Source: Ventricola sp017626895
GTDB lineage: Bacteria; Bacillota; Clostridia; Christensenellales; Aristaeellaceae
DNA: 30,732 bases
Assembly (NCBI GenBank): GCA_017626895.1
Contig: JAGAHV010000147.1
Location: 1 to 30,732, forward strand
Reading direction: 5' to 3'
A model generated the notes under the pieces. It saw only the letters and a list, made by a program, of their open reading frames with translations, did not search any database and had not been told where the DNA came from. The position numbers and the translations under genes are program-made. The stretch's first letter is position 1, and the number at the start of each line of letters is the position of its first letter. Below, in pieces: positions 7,837 to 16,164 of this stretch.

Positions 7837-8097
7837 CAATTTACAAAGAGGATCTTTCGGAAAGTCCTGACGTGCCCACATCCGCAGAGAATCGGACAGT
7901 GTCTGATCCGGACAGCCAGGCCGTCCTTCCAGGATCAGAGGCGATGAAGAGGGAAAGGAGGCGATTTTACGGCAGGGAATTCTTCCGGAAACAAAGAGGA
8001 TGAAAAGTTCCCGGGGATTTGGCTGGTGCAGGAGAGACGAAGATCTGTTTTGACGGGAATTTGACAGGGAAAAACAGTTTGTTTGACAGGAGGACTT

Positions 8098-10527
8098 ATG
8101 AGAAAACACATTCTTCTGGCATTGTTTCTGGGATTGGTGCTGTTGGCTGTCGGCAGCCTGGCGGAAGGAAAAACAAAGGTTTCTATTAATGGCGAAAAAG
8201 AGTTCATGAGTGAAAAGCCGCTGTATATTCTTCCGGATGGCGATTTCGATGTCAGTGTAGACAGATTTGGATATATGTTCAGCCTCACAAAACCGGTATC
8301 ACTCAATCTCGAACTTGAACTGGTAGAGGGAGAACCGCTTATTCGGGATCTTTTTGAAATCGTGAAGAACGGTGAAGGGAAATACACACTGTGGGTAGGT
8401 GAGACAGACAAAATATCCGCTCCGTGTGAGGCGGTGCTGCGCATGACCGGGGAAAATGAGGAGTACTATCTGGATGAAACATTTCCGATTAAAATCGAAT
8501 GGTTTAATGGGAAAGGGCCCCGCGTGAGTCGATCTGTTATGCAGGTGCCGCTGGGCATTGAGGTATCGCTGGACAGTATGTTCGAAGAACTGCTGGACGA
8601 CTCTTCATTCGATTCTTATTCTGTATTTCCTGGTGAAGTGGGCGATAAAGTTGAGAAAGTCAGATATGGCGTGTATATCTTCCATGAAAAAGGCGTTTAT
8701 CCATGTACCTTCAAAAGCATAAATGGAAATATTGGGAAAGACACTGAGATGACCGTCTATGCAGGGGATTACCCCTATCTGCTTTCGGCAGAATCCGGGG
8801 CATTTCCGGGTACGGCGGTTCAGATCAAAGCCGAGCCGCTGATGACCGAAGCGGAAGGAAAGAAGATCATCTTCAGCACAGAGGGAAATGAGGCATGTTC
8901 GATTGATGAGCAGGGAGTTCTTTCCATTGGCGAAAATGCAGTGGGGACGGTGACGGTTCGGGCAAAACCGGAAAAAACGGAACTGGAGGCGGCAGAGCTT
9001 ACACTGACCATTCTCGGCTATACCGGTACAAAAGAAAAGGGTGAATTCTCAGAGGAAAGCAGCTATACACTGGACATGTGGGAAAACAATCCGTTCTATA
9101 TTACGCCGCAGGGCAATGTATGGGGATACTGGCAGTACTTTGGAACATCGCTTACGCTTGAAGGAAATGAAAAGGTTACAAAGCTCTCTGTGACGCCGGT
9201 CAGTGTGAAACCGGGAAGAGAAAAGCTGGTGAATGTCGAAAAAGATGTGATGTACCTAGATCAGTCCATGCTGTTTAATACTGATCCTGAAACAGCGACG
9301 TACTGCATTGTGGCTGAGGGTGCGAAACACTATGCGCAGAGAGTTCTGACCATTCATACGGAACGGATTCCGGACTCCAGGGATCCAAAAACGGGGCAGG
9401 TTGTCTTTGTCAAACCTGGAGAATCGGTTAACCTGTATGATTTTATCACGACCTATCCGGAGAAGGCGGAATATCTTGCAATGGTCGAAGCGGATAAGAA
9501 AAACAACTGGACGAGTAATTATTCACATGAGACGGGCAGGAAGAACATTGATCTGGTGACCGAGTCTGATAAGAAAGCGATTTTTACCGCGCATGAGGAA
9601 GGCCGGTATCCGGTGCTCTATGTGTTTGCGTATGATATTCTGCAGAGCTATCAGCAGCTGGCCATTATCTGTTCGGATACGCTGAAGGAAGAAGATTTTG
9701 CCTTCACGATCCAGGGCGGCGAAATTGCCGCCGGACAGAAAATTACATTTGAACCGGTTTTTGCCAATCCAGACCTTGTCAACAGCAAGATGAAAAATGC
9801 CGGGGTCGACTGGTCGATCAGTTACAATGGCGGCAGTCTGCAGGATTACGGAAGCATGCAGAAAGATACGTTTACGGCTAAAGGCACGTTGGATGACATA
9901 AAGGAGCTTACGGTGACCTATACCAGTCAATACTGTCCGACACAGTCGGCGACAGCGACGATTGTCATTCATCCGAAAGCATCCGGCATCGAGGCGTCCA
10001 TTGACCGTGAGGCACTTTTCCTCCTGGAGGGAAAAGAGACGGCCAGCATCAGTGCCGCGGCGCTGCCGGATACGGCACTGCAGAAGTTCAAGTATGCTTC
10101 ATCGAATGCAAAGGTTGCCTCTGTCGATGAAAACGGGCTGGTGACCGCTCTCTCAGCGGGGAAGAGTGTGATTACGGTGACCGTGGATGACGGGAGCCAG
10201 AAGAAAGCAACGTTCAATGTGACCGTGGCGGTTCCTGTGACCGCACTGGAGCTCAGTGTCGATGAAACCCGGATTGAGGCGGGAAAGAGCCGGAAGATTA
10301 AGGCCGTTCTTATACCGGAAAAGCCGACGAACGGAAAGATCACCTGGTCGGTTGCGGAATCTGAGATGGCCGACTTTGTCAGCGTCAGCAGAGAAGGAGC
10401 CGTAACGGTGAAGAAGAATTGTCCAGCGGGAAAAGTAACCATTGCCGCAGCGGCGGAGGGGGCAATGCCTGATCAGGAAGTCCGCGCGGAAATCGAACTG
10501 GAAATTGTCGGGACAGAAACGAAATAA
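8098..10527 (+). CDS. Secreted protein with C-terminal bacterial Ig-like (Big2) domains
   Basis: An 809-aa exported protein. Residues 1 to about 23 form a signal peptide (basic MRKH, then a Leu-rich core), with likely cleavage after the SLAEG region. About 600 residues follow with many short beta-strand-like stretches and no family I can name. Two Ig-like group-2 domains close the protein: about 626-710 (with KYASSNAKVASVDENGLVTA) and about 711-805 (with a KITWSVAES strand and GAVTVKK). There is no LPXTG-like sorting signal, C-terminal membrane helix or SLH repeat, so it is either released or held non-covalently. ATG 8098 follows AGGAGG; an earlier in-frame start at 8083 lacks a ribosome site. 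Confidence 0.8.
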   Translation: MRKHILLALFLGLVLLAVGSLAEGKTKVSINGEKEFMSEKPLYILPDGDFDVSVDRFGYMFSLTKPVSLNLELELVEGEPLIRDLFEIVKNGEGKYTLWVGETDKISAPCEAVLRMTGENEEYYLDETFPIKIEWFNGKGPRVSRSVMQVPLGIEVSLDSMFEELLDDSSFDSYSVFPGEVGDKVEKVRYGVYIFHEKGVYPCTFKSINGNIGKDTEMTVYAGDYPYLLSAESGAFPGTAVQIKAEPLMTEAEGKKIIFSTEGNEACSIDEQGVLSIGENAVGTVTVRAKPEKTELEAAELTLTILGYTGTKEKGEFSEESSYTLDMWENNPFYITPQGNVWGYWQYFGTSLTLEGNEKVTKLSVTPVSVKPGREKLVNVEKDVMYLDQSMLFNTDPETATYCIVAEGAKHYAQRVLTIHTERIPDSRDPKTGQVVFVKPGESVNLYDFITTYPEKAEYLAMVEADKKNNWTSNYSHETGRKNIDLVTESDKKAIFTAHEEGRYPVLYVFAYDILQSYQQLAIICSDTLKEEDFAFTIQGGEIAAGQKITFEPVFANPDLVNSKMKNAGVDWSISYNGGSLQDYGSMQKDTFTAKGTLDDIKELTVTYTSQYCPTQSATATIVIHPKASGIEASIDREALFLLEGKETASISAAALPDTALQKFKYASSNAKVASVDENGLVTALSAGKSVITVTVDDGSQKKATFNVTVAVPVTALELSVDETRIEAGKSRKIKAVLIPEKPTNGKITWSVAESEMADFVSVSREGAVTVKKNCPAGKVTIAAAAEGAMPDQEVRAEIELEIVGTETK

Positions 10528-10531
10528 ACCT

Positions 10532-10558
10532 AAGGGGAGCCGGACGGCTCCCCTTGTT
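10532..10558 (+). terminator. Terminator after the Ig-like gene
   Basis: AAGGGGAGCC (10532-10541) pairs with GGCTCCCCTT (10546-10555) around GGAC; a short T-rich tail follows. Confidence 0.8.
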
Positions 10559-10564
10559 CAGCTG

Positions 10565-10594
10565 AAAAAACCCCTCTTCCTTGCGGAAGAGGGG
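10565..10594 (-). terminator. Terminator of rpsF-ssb-rpsR
   Basis: On the minus strand CCCCTCTTCC pairs with GGAAGAGGGG (10571-10580 and 10585-10594) and is followed by six U residues, the complement of 10565-10570. It faces the terminator of the convergent gene. Confidence 0.92.
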
Positions 10595-10602
10595 TGAGCA
10601 TG

Positions 10603-10866
10603 TTACTCGGCGCTGTACGGAAGAAGCGCAATGGCGCGTGCGCGCTTGATCGCTTCGGACAGCTGGCGCTGATGCTTTGCACAGGTGCCGGTCATACGGC
10701 GGGGCAGAATCTTGCCGCGCTCGTTGATGTTTCTGCGCATGCGGGAATTCAGATCCCGGAACTCTTTATAGTCGATGTATTCAATCTTATCGACACAGAA
10801 TGCACATACTTTCCTGCGGGGCTTGCGATTCCCGCGGGGATGACGTGCCTGACGATCCTCAGACAT
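10603..10866 (-). CDS. rpsR: 30S ribosomal protein S18
   Basis: Small-subunit protein S18, 87 aa, which binds 16S rRNA together with S6. The family core is clear: VCAFCVDKIEYIDYKE, the NERGKILPRRMTGTCAKHQRQL motif and the AIKRARAIALLPY end. The Cys pair in VCAFC is kept, as in zinc-type S18. AAAGGAG precedes the ATG. It is the last gene of the conserved rpsF-ssb-rpsR operon and lies 47 nt after ssb. Confidence 0.97.
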   Translation of the reverse strand: MSEDRQARHPRGNRKPRRKVCAFCVDKIEYIDYKEFRDLNSRMRRNINERGKILPRRMTGTCAKHQRQLSEAIKRARAIALLPYSAE

Positions 10867-10913
10867 GAGTTTCTCCTTTCAGGCCACAGGGGCCATTTTA
10901 ATCTCTGCAAATT

Positions 10914-11372
10914 TTAGAACGGAAGGTCATCATCTTCAATTGCTACCGAATTGAACTCAGAATCCTGAGTCGGATAATTGACCGGCTGGGCCACAGGAGC
11001 GGCGGCAGCAGGTGCAGCGGGAGCAGCTGGATGATACTCGCCCGAGGATGTAGATGCATTCTGAGAGGAAAGGAACTCGACTTCGTCGGCAACGATATCA
11101 AATGCGTTGCGCTTTGAGCCATCCTGAGCTTCGTACGTACGGGTCTGGATAGAACCGGAAACGGCTACCTTGCGGCCCTTGGACAGATATTTGCTGCACA
11201 GCTCCGCCAGCTGACGCCAGGTAACGATATTAAAGAAATCCGTTTCCTGAACACCGTCGGCACGACGGCGGCGATTGACAGCAATACTGAAGTTGCAGAC
11301 CTGAATGCCCGTGGTTGTGGTCCGGATCTCAGGGTCTCTGGTCAGATTACCAATTAAATATACTTTGTTCAT
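10914..11372 (-). CDS. ssb: Single-stranded DNA-binding protein
   Basis: SSB coats single-stranded DNA in replication and repair. This protein is 152 aa. The OB fold (about residues 1-105) begins MNKVYLIGNLTRDPEIR and includes FNIVTWRQLAELCSKYLSKG and the VAVSGSIQTRTYEA strand. A flexible Ala/Pro-rich linker follows, and the tail EDDDLPF is the conserved partner-binding tip. The start at 11372 is chosen over 11387 because GAGG lies six bases upstream and the family begins MNKV. It sits between rpsF and rpsR, as in most Bacillota. Confidence 0.97.
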   Translation of the reverse strand: MNKVYLIGNLTRDPEIRTTTTGIQVCNFSIAVNRRRRADGVQETDFFNIVTWRQLAELCSKYLSKGRKVAVSGSIQTRTYEAQDGSKRNAFDIVADEVEFLSSQNASTSSGEYHPAAPAAPAAAAPVAQPVNYPTQDSEFNSVAIEDDDLPF

Positions 11373-11423
11373 GTATAGCCTCGTCAATACTACAATAACA
11401 TTTCTCGGGGGAGACAGGGGAGA

Positions 11424-11822
11424 TTACTCCTCAACGGGAGCGGACTCTACTGCCTCGACAGATACCTCAGCAGCAGCTTCAACTTCCTCGGCGGGTGCGG
11501 CTGCACGGACCGGACGCGGCTTTACGCTGTGCTTCTTATCGATCAACCTGACGATCTGAGAACGGATGATGCTCTCATTGTTGCCGAGATTACGGGAGAG
11601 TTCCTTGGGCAGTGCGGCTTCACCGTTGAATGCGGCGTACACATAATAGCCCTCAGTCTTGTAATCGATGGCATAGGCAAGACGGCGCTTGCCCCACTCT
11701 TCGACCTTTACTACCTCACCGTTGTTGGCGGTGATGATGCCACTTACCTTCTCGATCAGCTCTTTACGAGCACCTTCCTCGACGTTGGCATCAATGATGT
11801 AGATGATCTCATATTTGTTCAT
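11424..11822 (-). CDS. rpsF: 30S ribosomal protein S6
   Basis: Small-subunit protein S6, 132 aa. The ferredoxin-like fold is recognisable from MNKYEIIYIIDANVEE, EVVKVEEWGKRRLAYAIDYK, GYYVYAAFNGE and IIRSQIVRLIDKKH. About 35 residues follow the normal end and are rich in Ala, Glu and Val, an acidic extension longer than in Bacillus subtilis S6. The start at 11822 follows a perfect AAGGAGGTG; a longer frame reaching 11954 runs through the promoter and is rejected. First gene of the operon with ssb and rpsR. Confidence 0.97.
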   Translation of the reverse strand: MNKYEIIYIIDANVEEGARKELIEKVSGIITANNGEVVKVEEWGKRRLAYAIDYKTEGYYVYAAFNGEAALPKELSRNLGNNESIIRSQIVRLIDKKHSVKPRPVRAAAPAEEVEAAAEVSVEAVESAPVEE

Positions 11823-11893
11823 GATGCTTTTCACCTCCTTTTGGACTCTGGCTCTGCAACTGTTTGTGCAGAACAAGGATATGCCGGTAAAGG

Positions 11894-11922
11894 ATAATAC
11901 CACTTTTGTTTCTGAAAAGCAA
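11894..11922 (-). promoter_or_regulatory. rpsF operon promoter
   Basis: Reading the minus strand: TTGCTT (11922-11917), a 17-bp spacer and TATTAT (11899-11894). The leader of about 65 nt has a small stem, CTGCA with TGCAG, before the ribosome site. An S6:S18-binding leader is known in other bacteria; I could not match its consensus here. Confidence 0.6.
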
Positions 11923-12263
11923 TAACAAATCAGGATTACAGCAAAACTTGTCAATAAACACTAAATTCTTCGGATGATTTTTGCCTGAAACGCTTAACTG
12001 TCCGCAAAAGTCAACAATGCTTCCAAAATGGAAAGGTGCCTGTTTGAGCAGATGAAAGGGAATTACGCAGGATGTACCTGTTCACGGATTTTCACTCTAT
12101 CCAGGGACGAAGCAGCAATGATGCAGCACCAAAGACAGAGTCGAAACGGAAAAAGGCTGCGGAAAAGATCAGCACCCTGATGACAAGGCAGAAAAGATCG
12201 AACGGTTTATTGAGAAAAGCGAGACACACTGACAGTCGGAGCTCGGCAGAGGCGGGCAGATGC
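11923..12263. other. Gene-free divergent region between rpsF and obgE
   Basis: About 340 bases with no supported gene. A 67-codon Lys/Arg-rich open frame at 12072-12275 lacks a ribosome site and overlaps the obgE promoter, so I do not call it. No strong hairpin was found. Confidence 0.5.
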
Positions 12264-12292
12264 TTGACGGAATGACAGGGTCAGGGTATAAT
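12264..12292 (+). promoter_or_regulatory. obgE promoter
   Basis: TTGACG (12264-12269), a 17-bp spacer and TATAAT (12287-12292). The predicted start near 12299 excludes the upstream in-frame codon at 12298 as the obgE start. Confidence 0.7.
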
Positions 12293-12372
12293 TCCACGTG
12301 ATACGGCAGATCTGGGTACTAACTGAATTGGGCCAACAGCCGGTGAGCGATAAAACGGGAAGGAATCAGGAA

Positions 12373-13635
12373 ATGTTTGTAGATCAGGTAAGAATAACTG
12401 CCAAGGCAGGAAACGGCGGAAACGGAGCAGTCTCGTTTCATCGCGAAAAATTTGTCCAGAACGGCGGACCGGACGGCGGCGACGGCGGGAACGGCGGAAG
12501 TGTCATCCTTTATGCGGACCCGAATATGCATACCCTGATGGATTTCCGCTTTCAGCGGAAATTCCAGGCAGAAAGCGGCGGAAATGGAAGCTCCGCCCTG
12601 CGGCGGGGCAAATCCGGCAGTGATCTGGTGATCAAGGTGCCGGTGGGGACCATTGTACGCCTGCAGCCGGAGGGGAAGATCGTTGCGGATATGCACGAAA
12701 GCGGCGAAAGCCGGGTGCTTCTGAAAGGAGGCAATGGCGGCTGGGGAAATGCCCGCTTTGCAACGGCCACACGCCAGGCACCGGGATTTGCCAATCCCGG
12801 ACAGAAAACGGAGATCCGTGAGTTCGAACTGGAACTGAAGAGCATTGCCGATGTAGGCCTGGTGGGCTTTCCGAATGTCGGGAAAAGCAGTCTCCTGGCC
12901 GCTGTGACGGCAGCCAGACCGAAAATTGCCAACTACCATTTTACGACCCTGCAGCCCAATCTTGGAATCTGCCGGCAGTATGGGGTGGATTTCATCATGG
13001 CAGACATTCCGGGGCTGGTGGAAGGGGCCAGCGATGGTGTGGGCCTTGGCTACCAGTTCCTCCGTCATGTGGAACGGACGCGTCTCCTTCTGCACGTCAT
13101 TGATATTTCCGGCTCAGAGGGCCGGGACCCGGTGGAGGATTTTGAGCAGATCAGTGATGAACTGGCGGCTTATGGCGGACTGGCCGAGCAGCCGATGATT
13201 GTGGCCGCCAACAAGATGGACCTGCCGGGGGCAGAGGAAAATCTGGAGCGGCTGCGTCAGCATCTGCACGGAACGGATATTGAGGTTTATCCGATCTCTG
13301 CCGCGACACATCAGGGACTGGATCAGCTGATGGGCGCAGTGGTGCGGATCCTTCCGACACTGCCGGAGATCCGTGTGTATGAGGCGGAGGAGGTCGAGGA
13401 GATCTTCGACACCAATCCCTATGAAGTGCGCCGCCGGGATGATGGTTCCTTTGAGGTTTACGGACCGCTTTGCGACCGGCTGCTGGCTTCGGTCAATTTC
13501 AGCGAACAGGATTCGCTTAATTACTTCCACCGGACTCTCCGGGCGCGCGGTGTGATTGATGCGCTGAGGCAGATCGGGGCCGGGGAAGGGGATACCGTCG
13601 TCTTTGGCGACATGGAATTTGATTTTGTGGAGTGA
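12373..13635 (+). CDS. obgE: GTPase ObgE/CgtA
   Basis: Essential GTPase linked to 50S ribosome assembly and the stringent response, 420 aa. The Gly-rich Obg fold (residues 1 to about 158) is typical, with FVDQVRITAKAGNGGNG and GGPDGGDGGNGG. The G domain follows with GFPNVGKSSLL (P-loop, near residue 164), DIPGLVEGAS (G3) and NKMDLP (G4). The C-terminal OCT domain is present from about residue 340. ATG 12373 is chosen because the family starts MFVDQ and AGGAA lies upstream. The common rplU-rpmA neighbours are absent; yhbY follows after six bases. Confidence 0.97.
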   Translation: MFVDQVRITAKAGNGGNGAVSFHREKFVQNGGPDGGDGGNGGSVILYADPNMHTLMDFRFQRKFQAESGGNGSSALRRGKSGSDLVIKVPVGTIVRLQPEGKIVADMHESGESRVLLKGGNGGWGNARFATATRQAPGFANPGQKTEIREFELELKSIADVGLVGFPNVGKSSLLAAVTAARPKIANYHFTTLQPNLGICRQYGVDFIMADIPGLVEGASDGVGLGYQFLRHVERTRLLLHVIDISGSEGRDPVEDFEQISDELAAYGGLAEQPMIVAANKMDLPGAEENLERLRQHLHGTDIEVYPISAATHQGLDQLMGAVVRILPTLPEIRVYEAEEVEEIFDTNPYEVRRRDDGSFEVYGPLCDRLLASVNFSEQDSLNYFHRTLRARGVIDALRQIGAGEGDTVVFGDMEFDFVE

Positions 13636-13641
13636 GAAAAG

Positions 13642-13932
13642 ATGATTACAAGCAAACAGAGGGCTTATCTGAGAGGACTGGCCAATCCCGTTGAACCGAT
13701 TCTGCATGTCGGGAAGGAGGGCATTGGTGAAAATCTGATCCGGCAGGCAGATGATGCCCTGACCGCAAGGGAGATTGTGAAGGGAACGGTGCTTCAGAAC
13801 AGCCCGATCGAGGCAAGGGAAGCACTGGATACGCTTTGCGAGGCGCTTCATGCGGAACCGGTGCAGACGGTAGGAAAACGATTTGTTCTTTATCGTGCCA
13901 ATCCGGATGAACCGAAGATTGTATTGCCATAA
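13642..13932 (+). CDS. yhbY: YhbY-family RNA-binding protein
   Basis: A 96-aa CRS1-YhbY (CRM) domain protein that binds pre-50S ribosomal RNA. The domain fills the protein: SKQRAYLRGLANPVEPILHVGKEGI, then DDALTAREIVKGTVLQN and a final VGKRFVLYRAN strand. The family GxxG-like loop is represented by VGKEGIGEN. It starts six bases after obgE and is cotranscribed, which fits a shared ribosome-assembly role. In many relatives nadD follows; here a terminator does. Confidence 0.93.
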   Translation: MITSKQRAYLRGLANPVEPILHVGKEGIGENLIRQADDALTAREIVKGTVLQNSPIEAREALDTLCEALHAEPVQTVGKRFVLYRANPDEPKIVLP

Positions 13933-13966
13933 AACAAAGGCCGTCTGAGACGGCCTTTGTTTGTTT
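13933..13966 (+). terminator. Terminator after yhbY
   Basis: AACAAAGGCCGT (13933-13944) pairs with ACGGCCTTTGTT (13950-13961) around CTGAG. The flanking A and T runs allow it to work on both strands, so it may also end the convergent sortase gene. Confidence 0.9.
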
Positions 13967-13980
13967 CAGCGTGCAGGATA

Positions 13981-15891
13981 CTACAGCTTGGCAGCACTTT
14001 GAACGATTTCTTTCAGATGATGCCGCGATTCTCCATTGCGCAGTTTCCGGGCAACGATGACCAGGCGGTCATCCTCAAGACAGGTGGAGAGGGTGATCAG
14101 GGCATCGCTGGGCTTTACATCGATCGGGATGGCGTACATGGAATGGTCCATGAGGTCTGAAATATAGGTAATGAATTCGATATCCGAACGGAATGTCGGA
14201 TGGGTGAAGTAATTGAAAAAGGTGGGATCCTTCGGATTCAGGGAAACCTGAAGAACGGCAAAGATGACGTACTCTTCTTTCTTCCAGAGGGAGGAATAGG
14301 TGAAGAAGGCATTATTCTTCAGGAAGCTGAGGTTGGATTTATACTGGGTGAGACGTCCGAACATGCTGCCATCCCGCATATTGTGTCCGTGCAAAAGAAG
14401 ATTCTGCGATTTTTCCTTAAAGGGATGATTCTCATCCAGGAACAGCGTGCCGGAAGTGTTTTTCTTTTTGTAGAAATCATGGGTCAGATAATAGACATTA
14501 TCCTTGTAGACAACCGGAAGATCCAGAATGTCCGGAAAATTGAGCCAGCCAACCAGATCGTGGTTATCCTTGTACAAAGAGGCCATCTCCGGCAGTGCAT
14601 CTCCGCCGATCTGATGGAATTTTGTCGTAAGGACAAGGGGCGCGGGGGTGGGCGTTGCCTGAGCAGCTAACTGCTCCTGAGACGGGGAATTTTCCGGCTC
14701 ACCTTCGGATGAATCAGCGGAAAGTGCGTTTTCATCCGTTACGTTTCCGGCGGCGACAACCGTCTCATCCGGGCTGTCTGCCTCGCCGGAATCTGCGCTG
14801 TCCTCCGAATCTTCCTCTGTGTAAATGGTAAACGGAATGTCGACATTATCCGTTTCCGCCGGCTGACTGTGCCGCTGAGACAATTCCTGGTTTACCTGAG
14901 AGGTGCGAATGCTTCGCCATACGATGCGGGCGATCATGATCAGGGAGTAGAGCGCAACCGCTCCGAATATGCCCATGAGGATCAGGCGGATGTTATTGGA
15001 GGAAATGTGATGCCCGAAGAGGGTAATGCCGCCACTGTCCCGGGAATCATTTTCCCTGGGGACATAGCCGGCGGACTGGTTTTCCTGACGGATACTGGCC
15101 CGGCTGCGGGAAACGGTGCGCTTTTTCGGAGGCGTGTCCTCCGGAACATAGCCGGAACCTGCCTGCATGCCCGGTGAGCGTCTGTATCCGGGAGCCTCCC
15201 CGGATTCCTCGCTGCCGCTGAGCTTCTCGCGGACTTCATGCAGCATGGGTTCGATCCTGCCGATCAGGGCGGAAGGCGGTTTGAGACGCTTGCGCTGGCT
15301 GGCGGCCCCGGAATCCGAATCGGTGGGAATGAAACCGGCCTGACGTTTTGAATTCAGCCATTCCTGGTTGATGGTGCCGGAAACGGAAGGGACGGCTTTT
15401 TTCGGCTCCTGTTTCCCGAACAGCCTGCCCGGGTCAAAGCTGTCGGAAAAGTCTGACACTGCATGGGCGCTGTGAGCGGATTTACGACGCTTCAGTGGAA
15501 TTTCTTCCTGGGGCAAATCCGGCTCTGCCGGTCTCCCGGAAATGACGGTTTGCTCCGGTTCCGGAGGCGTGCGGGAAGAAACAGCTTCTTCCGGGTCCGG
15601 AGTCGAGTGCGAAGGAACAGCTTCTTCTTCCGGCTCCGGAGGCGTATGGGAAGGAACAACCTCTTCTTCCGGCTCCGGAGGCGTGTGGGAAGGAACAGCT
15701 TCTTCTTCCGGTTCCGGAGGAATGTACGAAGAAGCGATCTCTTCTTCCGGCTTTTGGGGAATATGTGGAGAAACGGTTTCCGCTAAATCGTGCTGAGGCA
15801 GAGAAACAGAGGGATCAACAGAATCTTCCTGTGTCGGAAATGCCTGATCCGGCAGGGGATTGTTCAGATATGGCCGGTTCCTTTTTGGCAT
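13981..15891 (-). CDS. Class B-like sortase with long repetitive cytoplasmic N-terminus
   Basis: A 636-aa membrane transpeptidase that would join sorting-signal proteins to the wall or to each other. One transmembrane helix lies at about residues 302-324. The extracellular sortase domain covers about 420-636, with LLLHGHNM (probable catalytic His503), TLSTC (Cys604) and RLVIVARK (Arg). The helical insert before the Cys strand fits class B. Unusually, about 300 residues precede the helix, on the cytoplasmic side. They include tandem 13-residue Pro/Glu units of the form PPEPEEEAVPSHT (about 45-120) and then basic, Ser-rich sequence. GAGAGGAG precedes ATG 15891. No substrate with a sorting signal is seen in this window. 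Confidence 0.88.
   Translation of the reverse strand: MPKRNRPYLNNPLPDQAFPTQEDSVDPSVSLPQHDLAETVSPHIPQKPEEEIASSYIPPEPEEEAVPSHTPPEPEEEVVPSHTPPEPEEEAVPSHSTPDPEEAVSSRTPPEPEQTVISGRPAEPDLPQEEIPLKRRKSAHSAHAVSDFSDSFDPGRLFGKQEPKKAVPSVSGTINQEWLNSKRQAGFIPTDSDSGAASQRKRLKPPSALIGRIEPMLHEVREKLSGSEESGEAPGYRRSPGMQAGSGYVPEDTPPKKRTVSRSRASIRQENQSAGYVPRENDSRDSGGITLFGHHISSNNIRLILMGIFGAVALYSLIMIARIVWRSIRTSQVNQELSQRHSQPAETDNVDIPFTIYTEEDSEDSADSGEADSPDETVVAAGNVTDENALSADSSEGEPENSPSQEQLAAQATPTPAPLVLTTKFHQIGGDALPEMASLYKDNHDLVGWLNFPDILDLPVVYKDNVYYLTHDFYKKKNTSGTLFLDENHPFKEKSQNLLLHGHNMRDGSMFGRLTQYKSNLSFLKNNAFFTYSSLWKKEEYVIFAVLQVSLNPKDPTFFNYFTHPTFRSDIEFITYISDLMDHSMYAIPIDVKPSDALITLSTCLEDDRLVIVARKLRNGESRHHLKEIVQSAAKL
15530..15760 (-). 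repeat. 39-nt tandem repeats inside the sortase gene
   Basis: At least five imperfect 39-nt units (one shortened to 36) code for the 13-residue Pro/Glu repeat. The central three are nearly identical in DNA, with only a few base changes, so recent expansion by slippage or unequal recombination is likely. Confidence 0.8.
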
Positions 15892-16023
15892 GCCGTTTTC
15901 TCCTCTCTGTTAAGATCATCTGCTGCGAATGACTTTTGCGTTTGTCCAGATATAAGTTGAAAGAATAGCGGGAAAAGCGGCATATCCAGAGGAATGCAGA
16001 CATTTTCCCCAATATCGTTCCAT

Positions 16024-16032
16024 ATTATAGCA
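16024..16032 (-). promoter_or_regulatory. Extended -10 promoter of the sortase gene
   Basis: The minus strand shows TGCTATAAT, an extended -10 element, with only a weak A/T-rich -35 region. The predicted start lies about 125 bases before the sortase ATG. Confidence 0.5.
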
Positions 16033-16164
16033 TGATAAAGATGGAATTTAAAGATTTGATTTGATGCGGTCACTGGTGAGACAGCGGCCATGCCTGGGCA
16101 GGTATTCATATCGGAGCACCTGTGACGATGCTCAGGCAATGAAAACCGGAAAGGGGAGACAGAA

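Noticed and set aside
7944..8052. Two overlapping tiny ORFs (18 and 17 codons, Arg-rich) in the leader of the Ig-like gene
   Set aside because: They have weak or no ribosome sites and no recognisable attenuator logic; overlap by ATGA can arise by chance in such sequence.
11424..11954. S6 with a 44-residue N-terminal extension
   Set aside because: The extension would be translated from upstream of the promoter at 11894-11922; the start at 11822 has a perfect ribosome site and matches the family.
12072..12275. 67-codon basic ORF upstream of obgE
   Set aside because: No ribosome site; it overlaps the obgE -35 element, and its composition looks like non-coding sequence.
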